NCBI RefSeq assembly: GCF_003935715.1 | Contig: NZ_RHPP01000026.1 | Span: 1 to 35,847 of the forward strand | Direction: 5' to 3' | Source: Stenotrophomonas sp. 278 | GTDB taxonomy: Bacteria; Pseudomonadota; Gammaproteobacteria; Xanthomonadales; Xanthomonadaceae | DNA: 35,847 bases | Shown here: positions 7,483 to 15,947 of the stretch, piece by piece | Numbering within the stretch: position 1 is the first letter of the stretch | Layout of the letters: every line of letters starts with the position of its first letter | The notes under the pieces: model-generated | Databases searched by the model: none | Told to the model about the DNA's origin: nothing | What the model saw: only the letters and a program-made list of their open reading frames with translations | Translations under genes and position numbers: made by a program

Positions 7483-7978
7483 TTGTTGCCTCCAAGGGGG
7501 CTAGGTTGGTCAAATCGCTGGCGATGCTATACCGGCAATGCGGATCGTGGAACGACTTTTGCGCGTTGTCCATGCGCTCCATCATGGCGCGCAGGCGTCG
7601 CGGTGCGACACCACTCAACAGCGCCCTTTAGCAAACCCCTTGAAAACAGCCTCCGCACGCGTTTATCGCCACTTGAAACGGCGTTCCGCGCCGCTGCGCA
7701 GATGCTGTGGCAGACGCAATGAAACGGCCCGCGCAGGCGATGCCAAGCGGCGCTACCGCGCGGAATTGCGCAGCGGCGTCATGCCATCGCCAGACACGCA
7801 GTGCAGCGTCGACGCGGCGCGCGGTGCCCGGCGAGCCCTGCTCGAGCCCGGCTGAAACGAATCGGCCGACGCGCATTTTTCATCGCCGGTTTAGGCCCTT
7901 GCCCACACACTCATTCAGCTTGGTTTACCGTATAGCCACGTTGTTCCCTGCCCTGCCCGTTCCCACCCCGGACCTGCC
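7483..7978. other. 496-bp divergent intergenic region
   Basis: This separates the start of the histone-like gene (minus) from the Deg protease (plus). A -10-like TATAGC (minus strand, near 7527-7532) could serve the histone-like gene, with no good -35. No clear sigma-E or heat-shock promoter is recognisable before the protease. Small open frames here lack ribosome binding sites and domain similarity, so none is called. Confidence 0.4.
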
Positions 7979-9415
7979 ATGCGCCCGCTGCCCACCCTGC
8001 TCACCCTTGCCCTTGCCGCCGCCTTCGGCGGATTCGTCGCCTCGGCCATCAACGCCCACCTCGACAACCGCGCCGAAGCCGCCCCGCTGCCGGCGACGGC
8101 ACTGACCGTACCCACGACCGCCGCATTGCCGGCGTCGGTTGCCGGGCAGCCGGTTCCGTCACTGGCACCGATGCTGGAACGGGTGATGCCGGCGGTGGTA
8201 AGCGTCAATACCAAGCAGGTGGTGCGGGTGCGCAATCCGTTCTTCAACGACCCGTTCTTCCGCCGCCTGTTCCCGGAAGTGCCGCAGGAACGCATCAACG
8301 AATCGCTGGGCTCGGGGGTGATCATCGACGCCGCCGAGGGCCTGGTGCTGACCAACCACCACGTCATCGACAATGCCGACGACGTACAGGTGACACTGTC
8401 GGACGGGCGCACGGTGAAGGCTGAATTCATCGGCTCCGACGCCGACACCGACGTCGCGCTGATCCGCATTCCGACCGGCAACCTCACCGAGATCAAGCTC
8501 GGCGACAGCACCCAGCTGCGCGTGGGTGACTTCGTGGTGGCGATCGGCAATCCATTCGGCTTCAGCCAGACGGTGACCTCGGGCATCGTTTCAGCGGTGG
8601 GCCGCAGCGGTATCCGCGGGCTGGGCTACCAGAACTTCATCCAGACCGACGCGTCGATCAATCCGGGCAACTCCGGCGGCGCGCTGGTCAACCTGCAGGG
8701 GCAGCTCGTCGGCATCAATACCGCCAGCTTCAATCCGCAGGGCAGCATGGCCGGCAACATCGGCCTGGGCCTGGCGATTCCGTCCAACCTGGCCCGCGAC
8801 GTGGTCGACCAGCTGGTCAAGCATGGCGAGGTGGTGCGCGGCACGCTGGGCATCGAGAGCCAGAACCTGACCCCGCAGCTGGCCCAGAGCCTGGGCCTGA
8901 CCGAGACCCGCGGCGCGCTGGTGACCCGGGTACTGGCCGGCTCGGGCGCGGCGGCGGCCGGGCTGAAGCCGGGCGACGTGGTGGTCTCGGCCAACGGCCA
9001 GCGCGTGGACAGCGCACAGGCCCTGCACAACATCGAGGGCCTGCAGGCCGTGGGCACCACGCTGACCCTGGACATCCGCCGCGACGGCAAGGCGCAGCAG
9101 CTCAAAGCCAGTCTGAAGGAACAGCCGCGCGCGGTGAGTGGCGAATCGCTCGACCCGCGGCTGACCGGCGCCACCTTCGCCGACCTGCCCGAATCGATGC
9201 GCCAGGCCGGACTCAGCGGCGTGCTGGTCAACGAGGTCAAACGCGGCAGCCGCGCGGCCAACAGCGGGTTGGCCAGCGGCGACATCGTCATCCAGGCCAG
9301 CGCCGGCGAATTTGCCGACCTGGCCAGCTGGCGTGCCAACTTCCAGCAACGCCCGCAGCAGCTGGTCCTGCGCATCGTGCGCGGCGGGGCCAGCGGGCAG
9401 CTGGTGATGCGCTGA
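7979..9415 (+). CDS. Deg/HtrA (Do) family periplasmic serine protease
   Basis: A 478-residue protease-chaperone that degrades misfolded envelope proteins. The N-terminus is a signal peptide or anchor (MRPLPTLLTLALAAAFGGFVASA). The trypsin-like domain (about 62-260) has the full triad: His128 in LTNHHVI, Asp158 in DADTDVALI, Ser232 in NPGNSGGALV. Two PDZ domains follow: PDZ1 about 280-372 (GALVTRVLAGSGAAAAGLKP) and PDZ2 about 395-478 (GVLVNEVKRGSRAANSGL). The Q-linker/LA-loop (NPFFNDPFFRRLFPE) is short, closer to DegQ/MucD than to DegP. Start ATG 7979 begins the signal peptide. The gene appears to stand alone, followed by a hairpin at 9421. In relatives, such proteases are part of the envelope-stress response; no sigma-E promoter was recognised here. 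Confidence 0.95.
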   Translation: MRPLPTLLTLALAAAFGGFVASAINAHLDNRAEAAPLPATALTVPTTAALPASVAGQPVPSLAPMLERVMPAVVSVNTKQVVRVRNPFFNDPFFRRLFPEVPQERINESLGSGVIIDAAEGLVLTNHHVIDNADDVQVTLSDGRTVKAEFIGSDADTDVALIRIPTGNLTEIKLGDSTQLRVGDFVVAIGNPFGFSQTVTSGIVSAVGRSGIRGLGYQNFIQTDASINPGNSGGALVNLQGQLVGINTASFNPQGSMAGNIGLGLAIPSNLARDVVDQLVKHGEVVRGTLGIESQNLTPQLAQSLGLTETRGALVTRVLAGSGAAAAGLKPGDVVVSANGQRVDSAQALHNIEGLQAVGTTLTLDIRRDGKAQQLKASLKEQPRAVSGESLDPRLTGATFADLPESMRQAGLSGVLVNEVKRGSRAANSGLASGDIVIQASAGEFADLASWRANFQQRPQQLVLRIVRGGASGQLVMR

Positions 9416-9420
9416 ACCGG

Positions 9421-9446
9421 CGTGGTGTACCTTGACGTGCACCACG
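9421..9446. terminator. Hairpin after the protease gene
   Basis: CGTGGTGTAC (9421-9430) pairs with GTGCACCACG (9437-9446), ten pairs including one T-G, loop of 6 nt, starting 6 bp after the protease stop. No T-run follows, so intrinsic termination is uncertain. Confidence 0.45.
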
Positions 9447-9549
9447 CAGGCGCATGACACCCTCTACACCCCGGCGATGCTATTGATGGCGCTCGTTACC
9501 GCCGGGGTCATCCGCGGTCACCTTCCCCATCGCATACAGGAGATACACG

Positions 9550-9915
9550 ATGAGCCCCACCAATACCGAAAACCTCAAGGAACACCTGGGTGAAGCCGGT
9601 TCGCACCTGAAGTCGGCCGCCAGCGCCGCCGGCACTTCGATCAAGGGTGCGGCGGGTGCCGCGACCGATGAACTGCGTATCGGCAAGGCCAACGTCAAGG
9701 CCGAGCTGTCCGACACTGCCCTTTCGGGCCTGGCCGCTGCCGAGTTCGGCGGTGCCGCAGCCAAGGAACAGGTCGACGCGCTGATGGACAAGGGCAAGGA
9801 CCTGGTCGACAGTGCCGCCGAGCTGATCCGCGAGCGTCCGCTGGCCTCGTTCGGCGTCGCCTTCGCCGCCGGCTGGATCATTGCCAAGCTGGGCCGCAGC
9901 GGCGGCGACAAGTAA
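9550..9915 (+). CDS. DUF883 (YqjD/ElaB-like) membrane-anchored protein
   Basis: A 121-residue protein: a long Ala/Lys/Glu-rich amphipathic helical part (SHLKSAASAAGTSIKGAAG) followed by ERPLASFGVAFAAGWIIAKL, a single C-terminal membrane anchor ending SGGDK. This is the layout of YqjD/ElaB/YgaM, C-tail-anchored inner-membrane proteins that in E. coli associate with ribosomes in stationary phase. The start follows CAGGAG at good spacing. It is first of three closely spaced genes (6-bp gap, then a 4-bp ATGA overlap), matching the yqjD-yqjE-yqjK gene order. Ribosome binding here is inferred from family only. Confidence 0.82.
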   Translation: MSPTNTENLKEHLGEAGSHLKSAASAAGTSIKGAAGAATDELRIGKANVKAELSDTALSGLAAAEFGGAAAKEQVDALMDKGKDLVDSAAELIRERPLASFGVAFAAGWIIAKLGRSGGDK

Positions 9916-9921
9916 TCCGGC

Positions 9922-10425
9922 GTGAGCGACCAGACCCAGTTGCCCCCCGACGGTGGCGCGGCATCCCCGCCACCGGCAGGTGATGCGTACAAAGCTCCCG
10001 GCCTGGAAGAAAGCATCCGTGACGTCGGCCAGGCCGGTCGCGCCACGGTTGATTCAGCCAAGCACACGCTGCGTTCGCTGCGCAGGCTGGCCTCGTTCGA
10101 ATTCGCGCTGGCACGCAGCGCGTTCGGTCGGGCACTGGCCTGGAGCGGCGTGGCGATTGTGTTCGGTGCCTCTGCCTGGCTGCTGCTGGCCGGCACGCTG
10201 ATCGCGCTGATGCAGCGGTGGGGTCTTTCGTGGTTCCACTCGCTGCTGATCACCTCCATCCTCAGCCTGGCGGTCACCGGCTATGCGGTCTGGCGGGTGT
10301 CGTTCTTCTTCCGCCACACCGGCATGCATGCCACCCGGCGTCAGCTGGCGCGGTTGGGGCTGTTCGACGAGCCGCATGACGACGACCCGGAAGGACGCGA
10401 CGACGAAACGGAGCGCACGCCATGA
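9922..10425 (+). CDS. YqjE-like (holin superfamily) membrane protein
   Basis: A 167-residue protein. After a polar, Pro-rich N-terminus and a charged helix (TVDSAKHTLRSLRRLASFE), two hydrophobic segments are seen: about 73-98 (ALAWSGVAIVFGASAWLLLAG) and about 110-132 (LLITSILSLAVTGYAVW). The C-terminal tail is very acidic (DEPHDDDPEGRDDETE). This two-helix arrangement after a DUF883 gene fits the YqjE/phage-holin family III group; it is a chromosomal membrane protein, not evidence of a prophage. Start GTG 9922 lies 6 bp after the DUF883 stop. Its end overlaps the next start by ATGA, so the three are expected to be translated together. Confidence 0.78.
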   Translation: MSDQTQLPPDGGAASPPPAGDAYKAPGLEESIRDVGQAGRATVDSAKHTLRSLRRLASFEFALARSAFGRALAWSGVAIVFGASAWLLLAGTLIALMQRWGLSWFHSLLITSILSLAVTGYAVWRVSFFFRHTGMHATRRQLARLGLFDEPHDDDPEGRDDETERTP

Positions 10426-10871
10426 AGTTTGAAGCCCTGCGCCAGCGGGTGAAGCGCGCCGAAAAGATCGTGGCGATCCGCAGCCATGAAACCCAGTGCA
10501 ACTGGTTCACCCTCAGCCAGGCATGGCGCGAGGGCTGGACCCCGATGCGCATCATCACCGTAGGCCTGGCCGGCGGCTTCATTGCCGGCAAGCTGGAACC
10601 CGGCAAGACCCGCTTCCACGGGGCACGCTGGCTGCAGATGATCGGCTCAGTGTCCAACCTGCTCGCCAGTGCGCAGGCGGCATTTGCCTCGATGCAGGCG
10701 GCCGAGGCCGCCGATACCGCCGAGCAGGCCGCTGACAAGGTGGATGACGTGGCCGACGACGTGGCCCCGCCTGCGGCGGCCCGCGTTCAGCCGCAACCCG
10801 TGGTGACCCCCTCGCGCGGTGAACCGCAGCCGCAGCCGGCGGAAGCGGCCACCGACGTTTCAGAACGGTAA
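10422..10871 (+). CDS. Third gene of the YqjD/E operon, unknown function
   Basis: A 149-residue protein. The first ~40 residues are basic (ALRQRVKRAEKIVAIRSHETQ); about 45-60 is a short hydrophobic stretch (IITVGLAGGFIAGKLEPGK) that resembles the end of the DUF883 anchor in the first gene of this operon. Then comes an Ala-rich helical part (LLASAQAAFASMQAAEAAD) and a Pro/Gln-rich tail. Its position corresponds to yqjK, but similarity beyond size and operon place is not evident to me. It begins at the ATGA overlap with the preceding gene. A membrane-associated partner of the two preceding proteins is inferred. Confidence 0.7.
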   Translation: MKFEALRQRVKRAEKIVAIRSHETQCNWFTLSQAWREGWTPMRIITVGLAGGFIAGKLEPGKTRFHGARWLQMIGSVSNLLASAQAAFASMQAAEAADTAEQAADKVDDVADDVAPPAAARVQPQPVVTPSRGEPQPQPAEAATDVSER

Positions 10872-10900
10872 ACCGTAGTATTTCGTCCTCAACACGTTCC

Positions 10901-10919
10901 GCCCGACCTCCGGTCGGGC
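10901..10919. terminator. Hairpin after the YqjD/E-like operon
   Basis: GCCCGACC-TCC-GGTCGGGC is a perfect 8-bp stem 30 bp after the operon's last stop. It is followed by ACCATTCCC, not a T-run, and lies only 22 bp before the next start, so it may attenuate rather than stop transcription. Confidence 0.45.
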
Positions 10920-10941
10920 ACCATTCCCGCAGGCGATCGGC

Positions 10942-12063
10942 ATGAGTGTTCCGGTAACTCCCTCTTCCGATTCGATCATGCCCGCACCCGACGGTGCCGA
11001 ACCGACCCCGCCACATCCCGCAGCACGCCCGCGCGCGCCGATGTCACTGGTAGTGCTGGCTACATTGGCTGTCTGCTATACCCTGTGGGCGGCCCAGGAC
11101 ATCATCCTGCCGGTGCTGCTGGCGATGTTCTTCGCACTGGTCGGCAACCCCATCCTGCGCTTCCTCGGTCGCCTGTGGATTCCCCGTTTCCTGGCTGCGG
11201 TGCTGGTGATCGGCGTGGGCCTCAGTGGCGCGGCAGCGCTGGGGGTGCAGCTGGTCGGTCCGGCCATGGATTGGGCCCAGGAAGCTCCACAGCAGCTTCG
11301 CAAAGTGGCCCGGCAGGTGCAGAACCTGACCAAGCCGGTGCAGCAGGCCAACCAGGCCGCCGAGAACTTTGCGCGTGCGGCCGGCGGCGAGACCAACCGG
11401 CGTGTGCAGATCGTGCGCACCCAGCTGGACGACCCGTACCGGGTGCTGACGCGCGCGCCCAAACTGGCGGCGTCGGTGCTGGCGGTCGTGCTGCTGACGC
11501 TGTTTTTCATGATCTATGGACAGAACCTGCAGAAACACGCCATCGCCCTGTTTCCCAGCCGCCAGCAGCAGCGCTTCACCACCGACATCCTGCGTTCGAT
11601 TGAACGCGAAGTGTCGCGCTATGTGCTGACCATCACCGTCATCAACACGCTGGTCGGACTGGTGTTTTCCGGGATACTGCTGTTGCTGGGCATTGGCGTG
11701 CAGGAGGCCCTGCTGTGGGGCACGGTGGCGGCGCTGCTGAACTTTGCGCCCTACGTGGGCCCGTTCATCGGGGTGACCCTGATGCTGCTGATGGGGTTCG
11801 TGGAGTTCAGCGACCCGTTCAAGGCGTTGCTGCCCGCCGCCTGCTACCTGGCCCTGCACACGGTGGAAGGCCAGGTGATCACCCCCATCGTGCTGGGCCG
11901 GCGGATGGCGATCTCACCGCTGATCCTGATCCTGGCGCTGATGGTGTTCGGCTGGCTGTGGGGGATGGTCGGGCTGCTGCTGTCGGTACCGCTGCTGGTG
12001 TGCATCAAGCTGGTGCTGGCGCGGCTGGATGGAACGCAGGGGTGGGCAAGGCTGTTGGAGTAG
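10942..12063 (+). CDS. AI-2E family (PerM-type) membrane transporter
   Basis: A 373-residue polytopic membrane protein. After a Pro-rich N-terminus come paired hydrophobic helices (LVVLATLAVCYTLW; IILPVLLAMFFALVGNPIL), a cytosolic or periplasmic helical loop with coiled-coil-like VRQVQNLTKPVQQANQA, and a C-terminal bundle. Family marks are NFAPYVGPFIG, EGQVITPIVLGRR and LSPLILILALMVFGWLWG (here ISPLIL...). The family was named after TqsA, which exports autoinducer-2, but most members are likely Na+/H+ antiporters or exporters with unknown substrates. Start ATG 10942; a second ATG at 10978 in frame is possible. The HAD gene follows after 9 bp, so co-transcription is likely. Confidence 0.88.
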   Translation: MSVPVTPSSDSIMPAPDGAEPTPPHPAARPRAPMSLVVLATLAVCYTLWAAQDIILPVLLAMFFALVGNPILRFLGRLWIPRFLAAVLVIGVGLSGAAALGVQLVGPAMDWAQEAPQQLRKVARQVQNLTKPVQQANQAAENFARAAGGETNRRVQIVRTQLDDPYRVLTRAPKLAASVLAVVLLTLFFMIYGQNLQKHAIALFPSRQQQRFTTDILRSIEREVSRYVLTITVINTLVGLVFSGILLLLGIGVQEALLWGTVAALLNFAPYVGPFIGVTLMLLMGFVEFSDPFKALLPAACYLALHTVEGQVITPIVLGRRMAISPLILILALMVFGWLWGMVGLLLSVPLLVCIKLVLARLDGTQGWARLLE

Positions 12064-12072
12064 AATGACGGG

Positions 12073-12783
12073 GTGAATTTCCCTGTCCTCGCCATCACCC
12101 TCGACCTCGACGACACGTTGTGGCCGTTCGCCCCCATCGGGGCCCGCATCGACCAGGTGCTGCACACGTGGATGCTGGAGCACAGCCCGGCGACCGCCGC
12201 GATGTACCCGGTGGCCGCCATGCGCGAACTGCGCGAGCGCTCCTTCCGCGACAACCCGCACCTGCACTACGACCTGAGCGCCCTGCGCCGCTTGACCCTG
12301 CGCGAAGCACTGGAAGGCAGCGGGGCCAGTCTCGACCTGCTGGAGCCGGCCTACGAAGCGTTCTATGCCGCGCGCAACCAGGTGGAGTGCTATCCCGACG
12401 CCATCGAAGCGCTGGCGCGGATCGCCGCCCGCGTGCCCGTGGCGGCGGTCAGCAATGGCAATGCGGACCTTGAGCGGATCGGCCTGGCCCACCACTTCGC
12501 TTTCCAGCTGGGCTCGCGCGAGCACGGCGCGGCCAAGCCGGCAGCCAGCATCTTCCACGCGGCCTGCGAACGCCTGGGGGTGGCCCCGACCCATGTGCTG
12601 CACGTGGGCGACCACATGGACATGGATGTGGTCGGCGCGATGCAGGCCGGCCTGCGCGGCTGCTGGATCAATCGCGAAGCGCACACCTGGACCCATCCTT
12701 CGCTGCAGCCTGACCTGCAGTTTGACACCCTGACCGGGCTGGCCGACTGGCTTGACGCCAACACGACCGCAGCGCACGCCTGA
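12073..12783 (+). CDS. HAD-superfamily phosphatase, YigB-like
   Basis: A 236-residue cytosolic hydrolase. HAD motif I is DLDDTLW with nucleophile Asp11 and acid/base Asp13; motif II is AAVSNGN (Ser); motif III is the Lys in GAAKPAASIF; motif IV is HVGDHMDMDVVGA. The helical cap between motifs I and II (about 20-100) is the C1 type. The opening LAITLDLDDTLWPFAP strongly resembles YigB, which in E. coli dephosphorylates FMN and the riboflavin precursor 5-amino-6-(5-phosphoribitylamino)uracil. That substrate is an inference. Start GTG 12073 is 9 bp after the permease stop; no competing ATG exists in frame ahead of motif I. Confidence 0.88.
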   Translation: MNFPVLAITLDLDDTLWPFAPIGARIDQVLHTWMLEHSPATAAMYPVAAMRELRERSFRDNPHLHYDLSALRRLTLREALEGSGASLDLLEPAYEAFYAARNQVECYPDAIEALARIAARVPVAAVSNGNADLERIGLAHHFAFQLGSREHGAAKPAASIFHAACERLGVAPTHVLHVGDHMDMDVVGAMQAGLRGCWINREAHTWTHPSLQPDLQFDTLTGLADWLDANTTAAHA

Positions 12784-12804
12784 TCCCAACGGAACCTTTC
12801 CCGC

Positions 12805-14172
12805 ATGACCCAGATCACCGGCTTCACCACCGACGCCTCCAAGGCCCTTCCGCTGCACGTGATGGAGCGCGAGCAGTTCGCTGCCTGGCGTGCGCAGCAG
12901 GCCCCGGCCCTCGTCGCCTGGCTGGATGCGCAGCACTTCAACGGCAGCGGCGGCACCGTGGCGCTGCTGCCGGGCGACGCTGGCATCGGCGGCGCGATTG
13001 TCGGCGTCGGTGATCCGGGCGATGCCTACGCCTACGCGCACGCGCCGTTCGCCCTGCCGGAAGGCAGCGTGTGGCAGGTGGCGGGGGAGCTGCCGGACAC
13101 CATGCAGACCCTGCTGCACCTGGGCTGGGGGCTGGGCAGCTACCGCTTCTCCCGCTACCGCAAACCCAACCGCGCCCCGGCACAGCTGGTCGCGACCCCG
13201 GCGGCGGAAGTGCGCGACGTGATCACGGCCAGCCTGCGCGTGCGTGACTGGGTGAACACCCCGACCGAAGACATGGGCCCGCAGCAGCTGGAAGATGCCG
13301 CGCGTGAACTGGCCAGCGCGCATGGCGCACAGATCGAGGTGATCACCGGCCAGGCGCTGCTGGAGCAGAATTTCCCGGCCATCCATGCCGTGGGCCGTGC
13401 CTCGCACCGTGCACCGCGCCTGATCGCGCTGCGCTGGGGCCAGGCGGGCGCGCCACACGTGGCACTGGTCGGCAAGGGCGTGTGCTTCGACACCGGCGGC
13501 CTGGACATCAAGCCCGCCGACGGCATGCGCAACATGAAGAAGGACATGGGCGGTGCGGCGCACGCCCTGGCACTGGCGGGGCTGATCATGGCCCAGCAGT
13601 TGCCGGTGCAGCTGACCCTGCTGATTCCGGCGGTGGAAAACGCCATTGGCCCGGACGCCTTCCGCCCCGGCGAAGTGATTGCCACCCGCAAGGGCCTGAG
13701 CATCGAGATCGACAACACCGACGCCGAAGGCCGGGTGATCCTGTGCGACGCGCTCACCTATGCCAGTGAACAGAAGCCGGAGCTGCTGCTCGACTTCGCG
13801 ACCCTGACCGGCGCGGCACGCATTGCGCTGGGGCCGGACCTGCCCGCGCTGTTTGCCAATGACGACACCGTAGCCCAGCAGTGGCTGGACGCGGGCGACC
13901 GCACCCGTGACCCGGTCTGGCGCATGCCGCTGTGGCGTCCCTACCTGCGTTACCTGCACAGCGGCATTGCCGACCTGGCCAATGCCGGCTCGCGCATGGC
14001 CGGCTCGGTTACCGCCGCGCTGTACCTGGAGCGCTTCATCGGCGAAGGTCAGAAGTGGGCGCATCTCGACGTCTACGCCTGGAACGACGGCGAGCGCCCC
14101 GGTCGCCCGGCCGGCGGCGAGGCGCTGGCGCTGCGCTCGGCGTGGCAGATGTTGAAGACGCGGTACGCGTGA
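12805..14172 (+). CDS. M17 leucyl-aminopeptidase-family metallopeptidase
   Basis: A 455-residue cytosolic exopeptidase, which removes N-terminal residues from peptides. The N-terminal domain (1-150) is divergent, as in PepB-like members. The catalytic domain shows VGKGVCFDTGGLDIK (metal/catalytic Lys224, Asp229), KKDMGGAA (Asp247) and the family signature NTDAEGR (304-310), which supplies Asp and Glu metal ligands plus the catalytic Arg. ATLTGAARIALG is also typical. Length is slightly shorter than PepA (about 500) and near PepB (about 430). It follows the HAD gene by 21 bp and likely shares its transcript. A short hairpin at 14180 closes the unit. Confidence 0.93.
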   Translation: MTQITGFTTDASKALPLHVMEREQFAAWRAQQAPALVAWLDAQHFNGSGGTVALLPGDAGIGGAIVGVGDPGDAYAYAHAPFALPEGSVWQVAGELPDTMQTLLHLGWGLGSYRFSRYRKPNRAPAQLVATPAAEVRDVITASLRVRDWVNTPTEDMGPQQLEDAARELASAHGAQIEVITGQALLEQNFPAIHAVGRASHRAPRLIALRWGQAGAPHVALVGKGVCFDTGGLDIKPADGMRNMKKDMGGAAHALALAGLIMAQQLPVQLTLLIPAVENAIGPDAFRPGEVIATRKGLSIEIDNTDAEGRVILCDALTYASEQKPELLLDFATLTGAARIALGPDLPALFANDDTVAQQWLDAGDRTRDPVWRMPLWRPYLRYLHSGIADLANAGSRMAGSVTAALYLERFIGEGQKWAHLDVYAWNDGERPGRPAGGEALALRSAWQMLKTRYA

Positions 14173-14179
14173 TATCCGA

Positions 14180-14201
14180 GATCCCCGCCACGGCGGGGAT
14201 C
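14180..14201 (+). terminator. Hairpin terminator after the M17 gene
   Basis: GATCCCCGCC-AC-GGCGGGGATC is a perfect 10-bp stem beginning 7 bp after the stop, followed by GTCGTTTCC (weak T-richness). Probable terminator of the permease-HAD-peptidase unit. Confidence 0.65.
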
Positions 14202-14304
14202 GTCGTTTCCAACCTTGTCGAAAATGTGAATATCGGCCGGACACCGGTTCTGCGAGGATGAGCGCCAGCCCACCCACTCACTTCGTGAAGGCAGGTACTG
14301 GCCC

Positions 14305-15408
14305 ATGTCGCTCTTCCGCTACACCCGCGCCGGCCAGGAGCCGGGTGCACCCCGCCGGCATTCCCCGCTGCTGTGGATCGGGCTGATCGCCTTCATCGCC
14401 GGCCTGCTGATCCTCGCCTTCGCCTGGCTGGCCGGCTGGCTGGGCCGTGACCGCGCGACCGCGCAATCCTTTACCGACACCATTGAAGCCGCCGGAGCCA
14501 GGCACCCGGGCTTCCGTCGTGCGCACAGCAAAGGCGTGTGTGTCAGCGGTACCTTCCAGGGCCTGCCCGCCGGTGCCGAACTGAGCTCGGCGCGGGTGTT
14601 CCGCCAGCAGCAGGTGCCGGTGCTGGGGCGCATGTCCATCGGCGGTGCCGACCCGCATGGGGCCGATGCCAACGCGCGCGTGCGCAGCATGGCGCTGCAG
14701 CTGGTAACCGACGACGGCCAGGAATGGCGCACCGCGATGAACAGCTTCCCGTTCTTCGCCGTGCCCACTGCGGATGCCTTCCTGGAACAGACCAAGGCAC
14801 AGATTCCCGATCCCGCGACCGGCAAGCCGGACCCGGCGAAGATGGCGGCGGTGGCCGCGAAGTACCCCTCGGTGCGCGCCTTTGGCGAGTGGGCCAAGAG
14901 CGCGCCGTGGTCGACCAGCTGGGCCAATACCGACTACAACGGCGTCAACAGCTTCCGCTTCACCAACGCGGCCGGCGAGCAACAGGTAGTGCGCTGGAGC
15001 ATGCGACCGCAGGCCGCGTTTGAAGCGATGAGCGCCGACCAGCGCGCGCAGGCGGGGCTGGACTATCTGGCCGACGAGTTCCAGCAGCGTCTGGCACAGG
15101 GGCCCGTGCAATGGGACATGTGGGTGACCCTGGCCGAGCCGTCCGATGCGGTGAATGATCCCTCGATCCCGTGGCCGACCGAGCGCCGCCAGGTCAAAGT
15201 CGGCACCCTCAGCCTCACCGCGATGCAACCGCAGGCGGCCGGGGCCTGCCGCGACATCAACTTCGACCCGCTGATCCTGCCCGCCGGCATCGACGGCACC
15301 GATGACCCGATCCTGGCTGCGCGCTCGGCGGTGTACTCGGTGTCGTTCAACCGCCGCGAGCGCGAAACCGCCAGCGGTGCGGCCAAGGCAGCGGGAGAAG
15401 CGAAATGA
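14305..15408 (+). CDS. Membrane-anchored catalase-family peroxidase (SrpA-like)
   Basis: A 367-residue haem enzyme. Residues about 22-45 are an uncleaved membrane anchor (PLLWIGLIAFIAGLLILAFA), placing the enzyme in the periplasm. The reduced-size catalase core follows: distal His74 in RRAHSKG, and near the end the proximal haem motif R-x3-Y, Arg340 to Tyr344 (DPILAARSAVYSVSF). The full-length catalase Asn and the C-terminal domains are absent, as is normal for catalase-related peroxidases (about 300-350 residues), which act mainly as peroxidases on organic peroxides. It overlaps the b561 gene by ATGA, so a quinol-to-b561-to-peroxidase electron path is plausible, though not shown by sequence alone. 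Start ATG 14305 is preceded by a GAAGGCAGG stretch. Confidence 0.87.
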   Translation: MSLFRYTRAGQEPGAPRRHSPLLWIGLIAFIAGLLILAFAWLAGWLGRDRATAQSFTDTIEAAGARHPGFRRAHSKGVCVSGTFQGLPAGAELSSARVFRQQQVPVLGRMSIGGADPHGADANARVRSMALQLVTDDGQEWRTAMNSFPFFAVPTADAFLEQTKAQIPDPATGKPDPAKMAAVAAKYPSVRAFGEWAKSAPWSTSWANTDYNGVNSFRFTNAAGEQQVVRWSMRPQAAFEAMSADQRAQAGLDYLADEFQQRLAQGPVQWDMWVTLAEPSDAVNDPSIPWPTERRQVKVGTLSLTAMQPQAAGACRDINFDPLILPAGIDGTDDPILAARSAVYSVSFNRRERETASGAAKAAGEAK

Positions 15409-15947
15409 AAAACGGCACCGGACACTTCAACCTGACCGCGCGGGTGCTGCACTGGCTGATGGCGGTGCTGATCCTGACCATGCTGTTCGTGGGCGTGACC
15501 ATGGTCGCCTCGCTGCATTGGCGGCCCGGCCTGATCGATCTGCACCGGCCGCTGGGCATCGCGATCCTGCTGCTGGCCGTGGTGCGCCTGGTCAACCGCC
15601 TGCGCCATCGCCCGCCGCCGCTGCCAGCGGACCTCCCGGGCTGGCAGGTGGCCGCCGCGCACGCCTCGCACTGGCTGCTGTATGGGCTGATGTTGGCGAT
15701 GCCGCTGGTCGGCTGGGCGATGCTGTCGGCCGGCGGCTACCCGGTGCAGATGTGGAAGGGTTTTGCCCTCCCGCACATCCTGCCGCACAGCCCGGCCTTG
15801 TATGCGGCCCTGCGCAGCGCGCACAGCCTGCTGGCTTACGTGCTGTTTGCGACGGTGGTCCTGCACCTGTGCGCAGCGCTGTTCCATGCCTGGGTGCGGC
15901 GGGACGGGGTTTTCTCGGCAATGGCGCGCGGGCCTGACCGGGTGTAG
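15405..15947 (+). CDS. Cytochrome b561 (CybB-like)
   Basis: A 180-residue di-haem quinol oxidoreductase with four membrane helices. Haem-ligand histidines are visible: His in VLHWLMAVLIL (helix 1), LHRPLGIAILL (helix 2), HASHWLLYGLMLAMPLVGW (helix 3) and AHSLLAYVLFATVVLH (helix 4). This matches prokaryotic b561 (CybB, about 176 residues), which takes electrons from the quinone pool. It starts within the end of the peroxidase gene (ATGA overlap), implying coupled translation and a partner role. Its TAG stop (15945-15947) is part of the GTAG head of a SMAG repeat. Confidence 0.92.
   Translation: MKNGTGHFNLTARVLHWLMAVLILTMLFVGVTMVASLHWRPGLIDLHRPLGIAILLLAVVRLVNRLRHRPPPLPADLPGWQVAAAHASHWLLYGLMLAMPLVGWAMLSAGGYPVQMWKGFALPHILPHSPALYAALRSAHSLLAYVLFATVVLHLCAALFHAWVRRDGVFSAMARGPDRV

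Noticed and set aside
9922-10425. Possible prophage signal from a holin-family protein
   Set aside because: Gene order and size fit the chromosomal YqjD/YqjE operon; no endolysin, integrase or structural gene is near.
11914-14277. A 787-codon minus-strand frame
   Set aside because: It runs antisense to the HAD and M17 genes, whose catalytic motifs are intact, and has no domain; high G+C favours such shadow frames.
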